DNA from: an uncultured Bacteroidota bacterium
GTDB taxonomy: Bacteria; Bacteroidota; Bacteroidia; Flavobacteriales; Flavobacteriaceae
Assembly: GCA_902618245.1 (NCBI GenBank)
Contig: CACMZR010000002.1
Location: 1-64,000 of the forward strand
DNA length: 64,000 bases
Direction: 5' to 3'
This document shows, one piece after another, positions 45,632 to 54,304 of the stretch. The notes under the pieces were generated by a model. It was not told where the DNA came from. It made no database searches and was given only the letters and a program-made list of their open reading frames with translations. The translations under genes were made by a program, and so were the position numbers. Positions within the stretch are counted from its first letter, which is position 1; each line of letters opens with the position of its first letter.

Positions 45632-45639
45632 TAAATTTG
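45632..45639 (+). promoter_or_regulatory. Putative surE -7 element TAAATTTG
   Basis: Exact TAnnTTTG match ending 15 bases before the surE ATG. An out-of-frame ATG at 45642 opens a six-codon ORF that overlaps the surE start; it may be chance. Confidence 0.45.
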
Positions 45640-45654
45640 CCATGAAATTTATCT

Positions 45655-46425
45655 ATGAATAAAAAACCACTCATTCTAGTTACAAATGATGATGGAATTA
45701 CCGCTCCTGGTCTTCGAGCACTTGTAAAAATAATGAGTGATATTGGAGAAGTTATTGTTGTAGCACCAGATTCGCCACGATCAGCTATGGGGCATGCCAT
45801 CACAATAAACTCTATACTACACTGCAAAAAAATAAAATCAGATAACATCAACACAATTCAGTATAGCTGCTCTGGAACACCTGCTGACTGTGTCAAATTA
45901 GCCATAAATGAAATCTTAGATCGAAAACCTGACATTTGTGTTTCAGGGATTAATCATGGGTCAAATTCTTCAATAAATGTAGTTTATTCAGGTACAATGA
46001 GTGCAGCTATTGAGGCAGGGATTCAAGGAGTTCCTTCAATTGGTTTCTCATTATTGGATTTTAAATGGAATGCTGATTTCAAACCATTTAAAAATTACAT
46101 TGAAAAACTAACTCTTGAAGTCATTAATAATCCCACATCTAAAAATTTAATCCTAAATGTTAATTTGCCAAAACTAAAGGAAAATCAAATTAAAGGAATT
46201 AAAATTTGTAGACAGGCTAATACGACTTGGTTAGAAAAATTTGATAAGCGTTCAAACCCCATGGGTGAAAAATATTATTGGTTGACAGGAACTTTTTTAA
46301 ACAACGATAATGGTATAGATACTGATGAATGGGCTCTAGATAATGGCTATATTTCCGTAGTACCTACAAAGTTTGATTTAACTGATCACAATATGATTCA
46401 GACACTGAAAAAATGGAATTTATAA
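45655..46425 (+). CDS. surE: 5'/3'-nucleotidase SurE
   Basis: 256 aa metal-dependent nucleoside monophosphatase involved in stress survival. The metal and substrate motif VTNDDGITAPGLRAL sits at the N-terminus, with APDSPRSAMGHAIT, SGTPADCVKLA and SGINHGSNSSINVVYSGTM following in the usual order. First gene of surE-(small membrane protein)-lpxB; its end overlaps the next ORF by 13 bases. Confidence 0.96.
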   Translation: MNKKPLILVTNDDGITAPGLRALVKIMSDIGEVIVVAPDSPRSAMGHAITINSILHCKKIKSDNINTIQYSCSGTPADCVKLAINEILDRKPDICVSGINHGSNSSINVVYSGTMSAAIEAGIQGVPSIGFSLLDFKWNADFKPFKNYIEKLTLEVINNPTSKNLILNVNLPKLKENQIKGIKICRQANTTWLEKFDKRSNPMGEKYYWLTGTFLNNDNGIDTDEWALDNGYISVVPTKFDLTDHNMIQTLKKWNL

Positions 46426-46706
46426 AAAGTAAATATTTTTTCTGGGGACTATTTGCGGGATTATTATGGACAAGTTTTGGCGTGTTGATATTATTATTTT
46501 TCCTATCTGAAGTTCCACTTGAGGAAAGTATTTTAAAATTATACAAAAAACAAAAATTGGGGGGGGTGATTTCACTTGCAGCACTTATTAATTTGCCCAT
46601 TTTTTTTATTGCACTCAGAAAAAATAAATTTGATTTTGCAGCTGGGTTAGTCGCAATTTCTTTGATCCTAGTTTTTCTGATTGGAATTTTAAAAATAAAC
46701 TTTTAA
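46413..46706 (+). CDS. Small hypothetical membrane protein
   Basis: 97 aa with three probable membrane helices (YFFWGLFAGLLWTSFGVLILLFFL, GVISLAALINLPIFFIAL, GLVAISLILVFLIGIL). I do not recognise a family. Its ATG lies inside the end of surE (13 base overlap) and it ends 13 bases before lpxB, so it is translated within that operon. Small proteins at this site are seen in related genomes as I recall, but no role is known. Confidence 0.7.
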   Translation: MEFIKSKYFFWGLFAGLLWTSFGVLILLFFLSEVPLEESILKLYKKQKLGGVISLAALINLPIFFIALRKNKFDFAAGLVAISLILVFLIGILKINF

Positions 46707-46719
46707 AAAACTTTAACCT

Positions 46720-47832
46720 GTGAAATATTATATTATTTCAGGAGAAGCATCAGGAGATCTTTACGGTTCATTATTAGTTAAAGCTCTTAAATCTTTTGAT
46801 AAAAAGGCAAAATTTCGGGCGTGGGGAGGTGATTTAATGAAAAAGGAGGGTTCAGTTGTTGTAAAGCATTATAGAGAACTTGCGGTTATGGGGTTCGTAG
46901 ATGTTTTTCTCAGTATTCCAAAAATGATTAAATATTTAAAGTTTTGTAAAAAAGATATTAAAGATTTTAATCCAGATACAATAATTTACATTGATTATCC
47001 TGGTTTTAACTTAAGAATAGCCAAATGGGCTAAGAAAAAGGGATTTAAGAACCACTACTATATAAGTCCTAAAATTTGGGCTTGGAAAGAGTGGAGGGTA
47101 AAACAGATAAAACAAAATATAGATGCACTTTATGTAATTCTTGAATTTGAAAAAAAATTTTTTGAAATAAAATATGACATCCCTGTTCATTTTGTCGGGC
47201 ATCCTCAGTTGGATCTACACAAAAATTTTATTGAAAATCCTCTTTTTAAAAAGAAATATAATTTAAATCAGGAAAAAATTATTGCCCTATTACCTGGTAG
47301 TAGACTTCAAGAAATAAATAAAATTTTACCTGTCTTTATTAAAGTTGCAAAAAAATTTAATGAATATCAATTTATTATAGCTGGAGCTCCTGGAATACCC
47401 TCTGAAAAGTATGACTCTTTCATTAAAAATTCAAATATTAAGATTGTTTACAACCAAACTTACGATGTTTTAAATTGCAGCACATTTGCATTAGTAGCAA
47501 GTGGTACAGCAACCCTAGAGGCAGCTCTTTTTAATATCCCTCAGATTGTTTGCTACAAAACTAAACCCATAAATTACTGGATTGCTAGGAAATTTGTTAA
47601 AGTTAAATATGTATCCCTTGTAAACCTTATTTTAAATAAAAAAAGTTTGGTTGAACTTATTCAAAAAGAATTAAATTTTGAAAACCTAACTTTAAGCTTA
47701 AACAGGCTTTTAAAAGTAAGAGAATTAGAAAAGATGAAAAATGATTACATAAAATTGAAATTAATGTTAGGTAAACCAGGAGCCAGCAATAGAACTGCCA
47801 GATTGATTTTTAATTCAATAAAATCTAATTGA
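46720..47832 (+). CDS. lpxB: Lipid-A-disaccharide synthase
   Basis: 370 aa peripheral membrane glycosyltransferase that joins UDP-2,3-diacylglucosamine and lipid X. The start codon is GTG (46720). Landmarks are ISGEASGDLYGSLL at the N-terminus, YIDYPGFNLRIAKWAKK, YYISPKIWAWKEWRV, ALLPGSRLQEI and the donor site VASGTATLEAALF. Complete. With lptC and lptE elsewhere in this window it shows that the cell makes and exports lipid A-based LPS. Confidence 0.95.
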   Translation: MKYYIISGEASGDLYGSLLVKALKSFDKKAKFRAWGGDLMKKEGSVVVKHYRELAVMGFVDVFLSIPKMIKYLKFCKKDIKDFNPDTIIYIDYPGFNLRIAKWAKKKGFKNHYYISPKIWAWKEWRVKQIKQNIDALYVILEFEKKFFEIKYDIPVHFVGHPQLDLHKNFIENPLFKKKYNLNQEKIIALLPGSRLQEINKILPVFIKVAKKFNEYQFIIAGAPGIPSEKYDSFIKNSNIKIVYNQTYDVLNCSTFALVASGTATLEAALFNIPQIVCYKTKPINYWIARKFVKVKYVSLVNLILNKKSLVELIQKELNFENLTLSLNRLLKVRELEKMKNDYIKLKLMLGKPGASNRTARLIFNSIKSN

Positions 47833-47836
47833 ATAA

Positions 47837-48379
47837 TTACCCTCTAAAACGCGGTACAAAGTTATTCTTGTAATTTTCAAAGTCTTCAGGTTTTGAAAAA
47901 ACTTGGTAGTCGCCTTGTTTTATCATTTTCAAATAAAGTTCAATTTGTTTTGGTTTGTAATAACCAACCAATGGCATAATTGGATCTCCATCTTCGCTAA
48001 AAAAAACCATTGTTGGATATCCCCTTACCCCAAGAAATTGTGTAAACTGATGAGTTGCATTTCTTCCATTTCTGTTAGGGTCGTAATTCGGGTTTGAAAA
48101 TTTTTGATTATAAAAGGTTATTTCTTCTGTCCCTTCAGCATTAAATTTTACTGCATAAAAATGCTCACTAATATAACGAGACACATCTGGATTTTGGAAA
48201 GTGATTTTATCTAATAGCTTGCAAGGGCCACACCAATTAGTGTAAACATCCATAAAAATTTTCTTGGGCTCTTTTTTTTGAGCTGCTCTTGCTTCATCTA
48301 AAGTCATCCAATTAATCTTTTGAGCGAATAATTCAATTGAGTTAATCAGGAAAATTAATATGAATATTGTACGAACCAA
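47837..48379 (-). CDS. Exported thioredoxin-family protein
   Basis: 180 aa with a signal peptide (ending near ELFAQ) and a thioredoxin fold whose active site is WCGPCK, preceded by IFMDVYTN. Later parts, including the cis-proline strand GVRGYPTMVFF, are intact. Likely a periplasmic disulfide reductase or redox partner. It resembles the thioredoxin/DUF255-like exported proteins of Bacteroidota. It follows the POT transporter and S9 peptidase genes on the same strand with a 40 base gap. Confidence 0.9.
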   Translation of the reverse strand: MVRTIFILIFLINSIELFAQKINWMTLDEARAAQKKEPKKIFMDVYTNWCGPCKLLDKITFQNPDVSRYISEHFYAVKFNAEGTEEITFYNQKFSNPNYDPNRNGRNATHQFTQFLGVRGYPTMVFFSEDGDPIMPLVGYYKPKQIELYLKMIKQGDYQVFSKPEDFENYKNNFVPRFRG

Positions 48380-48419
48380 AACTTAAAACTTATAAAATCA
48401 CTATAAAGTTACAAAACAA

Positions 48420-49766
48420 TTAAATTTTCTGAAGTTCTTCAGCCCCATGTGTAAGTTTTTTCAACTGTTTAAGAAGTAAAATAACTAATAAAGCAATAAG
48501 TGTACAAAAAATAAATATACCTGTGAAGATTTGCTTTTCTCCTGCTTTTTCAGCAAAACTTCCAATTGCAGCAGCAAGTTTATTTCCTAAGCCAGTAGCA
48601 GCCCAATATAGACCCATTATTGATGAAGAATACTTCAATGGAGCTAATTTGGTTATAAATGACAAGGATACAGGCGATGCACACAATTCTCCAATGGTAT
48701 GAAACAAATAGGCTAATATTAGCCAGTACATAGCTGATTTACCATAAACTTCGTAATCTGACGAAGCAAAACGCATAAACATAAAACCAAATCCCATAAT
48801 CAAAATTCCAATTGCAATTTTGTACAATGATGATGCTTCTTTACCTTTTAATTTCCATCGCATCCAAAATCCTCCCACAGAAACAGCAAGAGTAATTATA
48901 AAAAATGAATTTAAAGATTGAAACCATGAAGCTGGAATTTCAATCCCTAAAAGCATCCGATCTGTTTTTTGTTTTGCATAAAGATTCATTAAACCACCTG
49001 CTTGTTCAAAAGCACCCCAAAAAATAATTATTAATAAAAAAGAGATTAGTAAAACTTTTATCCTGTCCCTCTCAACTTGAGTAAGTTTGTGCTTTATTAA
49101 TTTATTGTCCGGATGAGAACTTTTACCAATAAAATCTCCTACTCCTTCTAAGTATCTCTGCCCATAAAAATAAGTTAATTGTCCAAAAAACATTCCAATT
49201 GCAGCCAAACCAAAACCATAATGCCAATTGTATGTCTCTCCAACCCATCCACATAAAATAGGTGCCGCAAATCCACCAATATTAATACCCATGTAAAAAA
49301 TGTAAAATCCTAAGTCCCTTCTCTCATCTCCTTTTTGATATAGACCCCCCACCATACTAGAAATATTTGGTTTGAGACCTCCTACACCTAAAATGACAAA
49401 AAAACAACCTAAATAAAAACTAAGCTCGTTATCAAAAGCCAAAATTGTATGTCCAATACAAAGTAAAATACCACCTAACATTACCGTTTTCTTTTGACCT
49501 AATATTTTATCCGCAATCCATCCACCAGGTAAAGACGCTAGGTAAACCAACATAGTATACCATCCATAAAGAGAAATAGCTTCTGAATTGGTCCATCCAA
49601 ATCCTGGATTTTCAGAATCTGTTTTAGCTACAAGAAAGAGAGTAAATAAAGCTCTCATGCCATAATAAGAAAATCGCTCCCACAATTCAGTAAAAAATAA
49701 AACATAAAGTCCGGAAGGATGTCCAAACATTGACTTAGGTCCTATTAATTTTTTATTTTCTACCAT
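48420..49766 (-). CDS. POT/PTR family peptide MFS transporter
   Basis: 448 aa proton-coupled di/tripeptide importer with about 12-14 membrane helices. Family signatures are ELWERFSYYGMRALFTLFL at the N-terminus (the proton-site ExxER-type region) and FYIFYMGINIGGFAAP (the PTR2 signature). It lies 19 bases after the DPP IV-like peptidase gene on the same strand, so peptide cleavage in the periplasm and uptake are likely linked. Confidence 0.94.
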   Translation of the reverse strand: MVENKKLIGPKSMFGHPSGLYVLFFTELWERFSYYGMRALFTLFLVAKTDSENPGFGWTNSEAISLYGWYTMLVYLASLPGGWIADKILGQKKTVMLGGILLCIGHTILAFDNELSFYLGCFFVILGVGGLKPNISSMVGGLYQKGDERRDLGFYIFYMGINIGGFAAPILCGWVGETYNWHYGFGLAAIGMFFGQLTYFYGQRYLEGVGDFIGKSSHPDNKLIKHKLTQVERDRIKVLLISFLLIIIFWGAFEQAGGLMNLYAKQKTDRMLLGIEIPASWFQSLNSFFIITLAVSVGGFWMRWKLKGKEASSLYKIAIGILIMGFGFMFMRFASSDYEVYGKSAMYWLILAYLFHTIGELCASPVSLSFITKLAPLKYSSSIMGLYWAATGLGNKLAAAIGSFAEKAGEKQIFTGIFIFCTLIALLVILLLKQLKKLTHGAEELQKI

Positions 49767-49785
49767 AATTTGTGTAGGTATTATA

Positions 49786-52002
49786 TTATAAGTTTTGAAG
49801 AATAAATTTTGTCATCTTTTTGTAAAGGTGCTTTCTGGTATTCCCACCATATATACCATGATTTTTATCTGGATAAATCATCCATTCAAACTGTTTATCT
49901 GATTGTATTAATTCCTCAACCATTCGCATAGTGTTTTGAACATGAACATTATCATCCCCTGAACCATGGATAATAAGAAATTTACCCTCTAATTGATCAG
50001 CATAATTTAGGGGAGAATTCAAATCATACCCTTCTGGGTTTTCTTGCGGTGTTCTTAAAAATCTTTCTGTATATATAGTGTCATAAAAACGCCAGTTTGT
50101 AACTGGTGCAACAGCTATAGCAAGCGAAAATATTTCTTTGCCTGTTAACAAACAATGTGCTGCCATATGTCCACCAAAACTCCATCCCCATATTCCTATT
50201 CTTTTATCATCAATATAAGGTAAAGAACCAAAATATTTAGCAACATCAATTTGATCTAATGCCTCAAGTTTAACTAAATTTAAGTAAGTAGATTTTTTAA
50301 ATTTAGCTCCTTTATAACCTGTTCCTATTCCATCTACACATGCTATTACATATCCCTGATTTGCGAGATATTTGTGCCAAAGTGTTCTAGGATCTCCCCA
50401 CCTATTTGCAACCTGTTGAGAGCCTGGTCCGGAGTATTGGAACATAAGCAATGGGTATTTCTTTTTTGGATTAAAATTTCTAGGTTTAATAATCCATGTA
50501 TTTAATTCATTCCCATTAATTTCAATTTTTGAAAATTCTTTATTAGAAAAATTAAAAGATTTCAAAGTGTTTAGAAGTTGAGAGTTTTCAAGTAAATCTC
50601 TGACAATTTTATTGTTTTTTGTCTTATATAATGAATACAAAGGAGGTGTCTTTTCATCGGAATATGAATGTATGTAATAGGTGCCTTGTTTACTGAACGT
50701 AGCTCCATTAGTCCCTTTACTAGGCTGTAGTTTTCTTTTACCCTCTCCTGAGAGTTTAATAGCATAAATCCCCCTTTCAATTGAACTTCCCTCTACTGAC
50801 TGATAATAAACTTCTTTAGTATTTGGATTAAATGTATATAAAGATGTTACTTCCCAATTACCATTAGTAAGTTGTTTTAGTAATTTTCCATTTTTATCGT
50901 AATGATAAATGTGTTTGTAGCCATCCCGCTCACTTGTCCACAAAAAGCTGTTATCTTCCAAAAAAATAAAGTCATCATAAATACTTACATAGGCTTCATC
51001 CTGCTCCCTTAATAAAAGTTGAAACTCTTTTTTTTCTATATCCCATCGCCATAGTTTTAGATCATTTTGATGTCTATTTAATGTCTGTATAATTAAACTT
51101 TTTTCTCCACCTTCAAATTTAATTCTCGGTATATAGTAAGGCTCGTCTTGAAAATAAATCGTTTCTTTTGAGCTACTCTGCAAGTTAAAGGTATACAGTG
51201 TTATAGTTGAATTTTCTTCTCCAGCTTTTGGATATCTGAACATGTATGGAAAAGGATAAGTTTCTCTTCCGTAAACATCCATTGAAAATAATGGAACTTT
51301 TGATTCGTCAAATCGCATATATGCAATATGATTTGAATCCTTACTCCAATCAAATGCTCTTACAAAACCAAACTCCTCCTCATACACCCAATCAGTAATT
51401 CCATTAATTGTTTGATAGTCACCATCAAAGGTTATTTGTGAAATTTTTTGAGTATTTAAATTTTTTACAAAAAGATTTCTTTTAAATACAAAAGCAACTT
51501 TAACTCCGTCAGGAGAGAGAAGTGGCTCTTGAATTTTCTCTTTGAATACTTTATCTAATTTTTTAGTTTTTAGGTTATAAACCCAATAAAATGCTTGTTT
51601 TGACCTTCTATAAATCTGATCTTTATTTGTTTCAAGTAAAACCTTATTTTCATCTTTAGAAAAGGAATAATCTGAAATTTCTAATATCTCTGAAAACTGA
51701 TTTGAATCAAAAACTATATTTTTTTCTTTTGCCTTTTCATATGAGTAGGAAACTATTTTTGTTGAATTTTTTCCCTTTTCTATTACTGTGTAATGCTCTC
51801 CATCATTCATAGATCTAATCATTTCTAACCTTTCAGGTTCGAACTTTCCTTGCCACAATTCCCCAAAATCTAGAATCGAATTTTGTGCATTAACAAAAAA
51901 AAAGTTGATTAAGAAAATTAGCAAATATTGAGGTTTACAATTGATAAAAATCTCATAAATTTTTTCAGAATATAATTTTAATAAAGAATGATTAGCTCTC
52001 AT
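49786..52002 (-). CDS. S9 family dipeptidyl peptidase IV-like exported protease
   Basis: 738 aa (from ATG 52002) periplasmic prolyl dipeptidase. An N-terminal signal (LLIFLINFFFVNAQ) is preceded by an unusually long charged stretch, so the true start may be further in. A beta-propeller (DPPIV N) domain runs to about residue 480, with the double-Glu-like YEEEF motif, and the hydrolase domain has the nucleophile GWSFGGH, aspartate in GSGDDNVH and histidine in KNHGIYGG. It cleaves X-Pro dipeptides from peptides, feeding the POT transporter next door. Confidence 0.92.
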   Translation of the reverse strand: MRANHSLLKLYSEKIYEIFINCKPQYLLIFLINFFFVNAQNSILDFGELWQGKFEPERLEMIRSMNDGEHYTVIEKGKNSTKIVSYSYEKAKEKNIVFDSNQFSEILEISDYSFSKDENKVLLETNKDQIYRRSKQAFYWVYNLKTKKLDKVFKEKIQEPLLSPDGVKVAFVFKRNLFVKNLNTQKISQITFDGDYQTINGITDWVYEEEFGFVRAFDWSKDSNHIAYMRFDESKVPLFSMDVYGRETYPFPYMFRYPKAGEENSTITLYTFNLQSSSKETIYFQDEPYYIPRIKFEGGEKSLIIQTLNRHQNDLKLWRWDIEKKEFQLLLREQDEAYVSIYDDFIFLEDNSFLWTSERDGYKHIYHYDKNGKLLKQLTNGNWEVTSLYTFNPNTKEVYYQSVEGSSIERGIYAIKLSGEGKRKLQPSKGTNGATFSKQGTYYIHSYSDEKTPPLYSLYKTKNNKIVRDLLENSQLLNTLKSFNFSNKEFSKIEINGNELNTWIIKPRNFNPKKKYPLLMFQYSGPGSQQVANRWGDPRTLWHKYLANQGYVIACVDGIGTGYKGAKFKKSTYLNLVKLEALDQIDVAKYFGSLPYIDDKRIGIWGWSFGGHMAAHCLLTGKEIFSLAIAVAPVTNWRFYDTIYTERFLRTPQENPEGYDLNSPLNYADQLEGKFLIIHGSGDDNVHVQNTMRMVEELIQSDKQFEWMIYPDKNHGIYGGNTRKHLYKKMTKFILQNL

Positions 52003-52087
52003 AATTTTTTCAAGCAATTTATGAAAAATGGTGTAACCTTAATCTTAGAAGGGATTGAAATTCAGTATCTTTATTAAAAAGTTTTTA

Positions 52088-53407
52088 ATGGGCAAAGTTA
52101 TCAAAGGCTTTTCTAAATTATCAAAATCTGAAAAAATAGATTGGATTACTAAAACTCATTTTAAAGATCCAAAACTGGCCAAGAAAAGACTTGAACAATA
52201 CTGGAATAACAACTCAGAATTACAAAAAAGCCACGATGAATTTATAGAGAATACCATTTCTAATTTCTATATACCTCTTGGTGTTGCTCCAAATTTTTTA
52301 ATAAATGAGAAAATTTACTCATTGCCAATGGCAATCGAAGAAAGTTCAGTAGTAGCTGCAGCTGGAAATTCAGCAAAATTTTGGAGTACACGTGGAGGAT
52401 TTAAAACAGAAATAATTGAAACTGTAAAAGTGGGCCAAGTGCATTTTTTATTTTATGGTGACTCAAAAAAGCTATATGATTTTTTTATTGACAAAAAAGA
52501 AGAATTATTAAGAAGTACTGAGAGTCTAACAAAAAAGATGGACAGGCGTGGTGGAGGGATTCAGAGTATCGAACTTGTTGATAAAACCAATAGAATGAAT
52601 AACTACTTTCAGCTCCATTTGCGTTTTAAAACTGATAATGCGATGGGTGCTAATTTTATTAATTCTTGTCTTGAACATGTTGCTAAAAAATTTCTTGCCC
52701 TTTCTGAAAAAGAGAACCTTTCTAAAAAAAGTAATAAAAGATTGGAGATAATAATGAGTATACTTTCAAATTATACTCCTGAATGTATCGTGCGCGCATC
52801 AATAAATTGTAAGGTTGAAAATTTTATACTTCAGAAAAATGGTAATATGGGAATTGATTATGCAAAGCGATTTATTAATGCTGTTGAAATTGCAAATATT
52901 GAACCATACAGAGCTGTTACTCACAATAAGGGTATAATGAATGGAGTTGATGCATTGATAATTGCTACCGGTAACGATTTTAGAGCTATTGAAGCAGGAG
53001 TACACGCTTATGCTGCTCGCTCAGGCGAATATAAATCATTAAGTAACGCTTACATAAAGAATGAAAAATTTTGTATGGAACTTACCCTACCAATTTCATT
53101 AGGTACTGTCGGTGGACTAACAAAACTTCATCCAATGGCTAATTGGTGTCTAGAGTTGTTAGGTAATCCTAGTGCAGAAGAATTAATGGAAATAGTCGCT
53201 GTTGCAGGTTTAGCTCAAAATTTTGCTGCTCTTCGTTCTCTAATTACATCTGGCATACAAAAAGGCCATATGAAAATGCATTTAACTAACATACTAAATC
53301 AGCTTCAGGCGAATGAAAATCAAAAATTGGCTGCTTTAAAATATTTTGAAAAAAAATCAATATCTGTAGATGCAGTTGAAAAATTTTTAGATAAAAACAT
53401 CTTTTAA
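52088..53407 (+). CDS. Hydroxymethylglutaryl-CoA reductase, class II
   Basis: Mevalonate-pathway enzyme that reduces HMG-CoA to mevalonate, 439 aa. ATG 52088 gives MGKVIKGFSKLSKSEKIDWI, the usual N-terminus; the tracked TTG 33 bases earlier is not needed. Class II landmarks include the substrate region VGVAPNFLIN, catalytic glutamate in EESSVVAAAGNSAKFW, the lysine/aspartate region around VTHNKGIMNGVDAL, and LGTVGG near the C-terminus. It is followed immediately by the GHMP kinase, so isoprenoids in this organism are probably made from mevalonate. Confidence 0.93.
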   Translation: MGKVIKGFSKLSKSEKIDWITKTHFKDPKLAKKRLEQYWNNNSELQKSHDEFIENTISNFYIPLGVAPNFLINEKIYSLPMAIEESSVVAAAGNSAKFWSTRGGFKTEIIETVKVGQVHFLFYGDSKKLYDFFIDKKEELLRSTESLTKKMDRRGGGIQSIELVDKTNRMNNYFQLHLRFKTDNAMGANFINSCLEHVAKKFLALSEKENLSKKSNKRLEIIMSILSNYTPECIVRASINCKVENFILQKNGNMGIDYAKRFINAVEIANIEPYRAVTHNKGIMNGVDALIIATGNDFRAIEAGVHAYAARSGEYKSLSNAYIKNEKFCMELTLPISLGTVGGLTKLHPMANWCLELLGNPSAEELMEIVAVAGLAQNFAALRSLITSGIQKGHMKMHLTNILNQLQANENQKLAALKYFEKKSISVDAVEKFLDKNIF

Positions 53408-54304
53408 ATGAGTTCATATTTTAGTAATGGTAAATTATTACTTACATCTGAATATGGAGTTTTGGGTGGTGCTAAAGCATTAGCATTACCATGCAAAAAA
53501 GGACAAAATCTAGAATTTAAAAAAAATAATACAAGAATTTTAACTTGGAAAAGTTATGATTATCAAAATTCTTTATGGTTTGAAGCGACTTTTATCGTCC
53601 CTGAAATAAAAATAAAAGATACTTCAGACTCTGTAATTGCTAAACGTCTTCAAAATATTCTGAATAATGCGAAAAGTCTAAATAAGTCATTTTTAAATTT
53701 GGGGGGTGAAGTAAAAACTTCTCTTGAATTTGATTTTAAGTGGGGCCTTGGGAGTTCCTCAACACTTATTTCAAACATAGCTTTGTGGGCTAAAATAAAT
53801 CCTTATAGTTTGGGTGAATCTTCATTTGGTGGAAGTGGATACGATATAGCATGTGGCTTAGCTAAAGGTCCAATTTTTTTCACACGCAATTCTAACAAAC
53901 CTATCATTCAAAAAGTTAATTTTTCACCATCTTTCACTGATAAATTATTTTTTGTAAATCTAAATAAGAAAATGAATAGCCAGAATGCTGTTAAAAATTT
54001 TGATTTAAAATTAGTCACCCGTTCTATCATTTCTAAATTAAATAGTCTAACTGATAAAATTGCACAAACAAAAAAACTAAGTGCCTTTGAGGAATTGATA
54101 ACTCAACATGAATTTTTGATAGGAAAATTACTCAAAAAAAATCCCATCAAGAAAGACTTATTTCCTGACTTTAATGGCGGTATTAAAAGTTTAGGAGCTT
54201 GGGGCGGTGATTTTTTCTTAGCTACAGGAGATAGATCAGAAATGAAATATTTCTATGATAAGGGATTCACAACTATTATTCCTTACCGCCAAATGTGTCT
54301 CTAA
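53408..54304 (+). CDS. GYDIA family GHMP kinase
   Basis: 298 aa kinase of the GHMP superfamily, named for the GYDIA motif (GGSGYDIACGLA). N-terminal GKLLLTSEYGVLGGAKALALP and the ATP-binding glycine loop KWGLGSSSTLISNIA are present, and the third motif region is LGAWGGDFFLATG. It starts at the base after the HMG-CoA reductase stop, so it most likely phosphorylates mevalonate or phosphomevalonate; which step is not settled by sequence. Its stop overlaps the convergent ppiD stop by four bases. Confidence 0.9.
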   Translation: MSSYFSNGKLLLTSEYGVLGGAKALALPCKKGQNLEFKKNNTRILTWKSYDYQNSLWFEATFIVPEIKIKDTSDSVIAKRLQNILNNAKSLNKSFLNLGGEVKTSLEFDFKWGLGSSSTLISNIALWAKINPYSLGESSFGGSGYDIACGLAKGPIFFTRNSNKPIIQKVNFSPSFTDKLFFVNLNKKMNSQNAVKNFDLKLVTRSIISKLNSLTDKIAQTKKLSAFEELITQHEFLIGKLLKKNPIKKDLFPDFNGGIKSLGAWGGDFFLATGDRSEMKYFYDKGFTTIIPYRQMCL

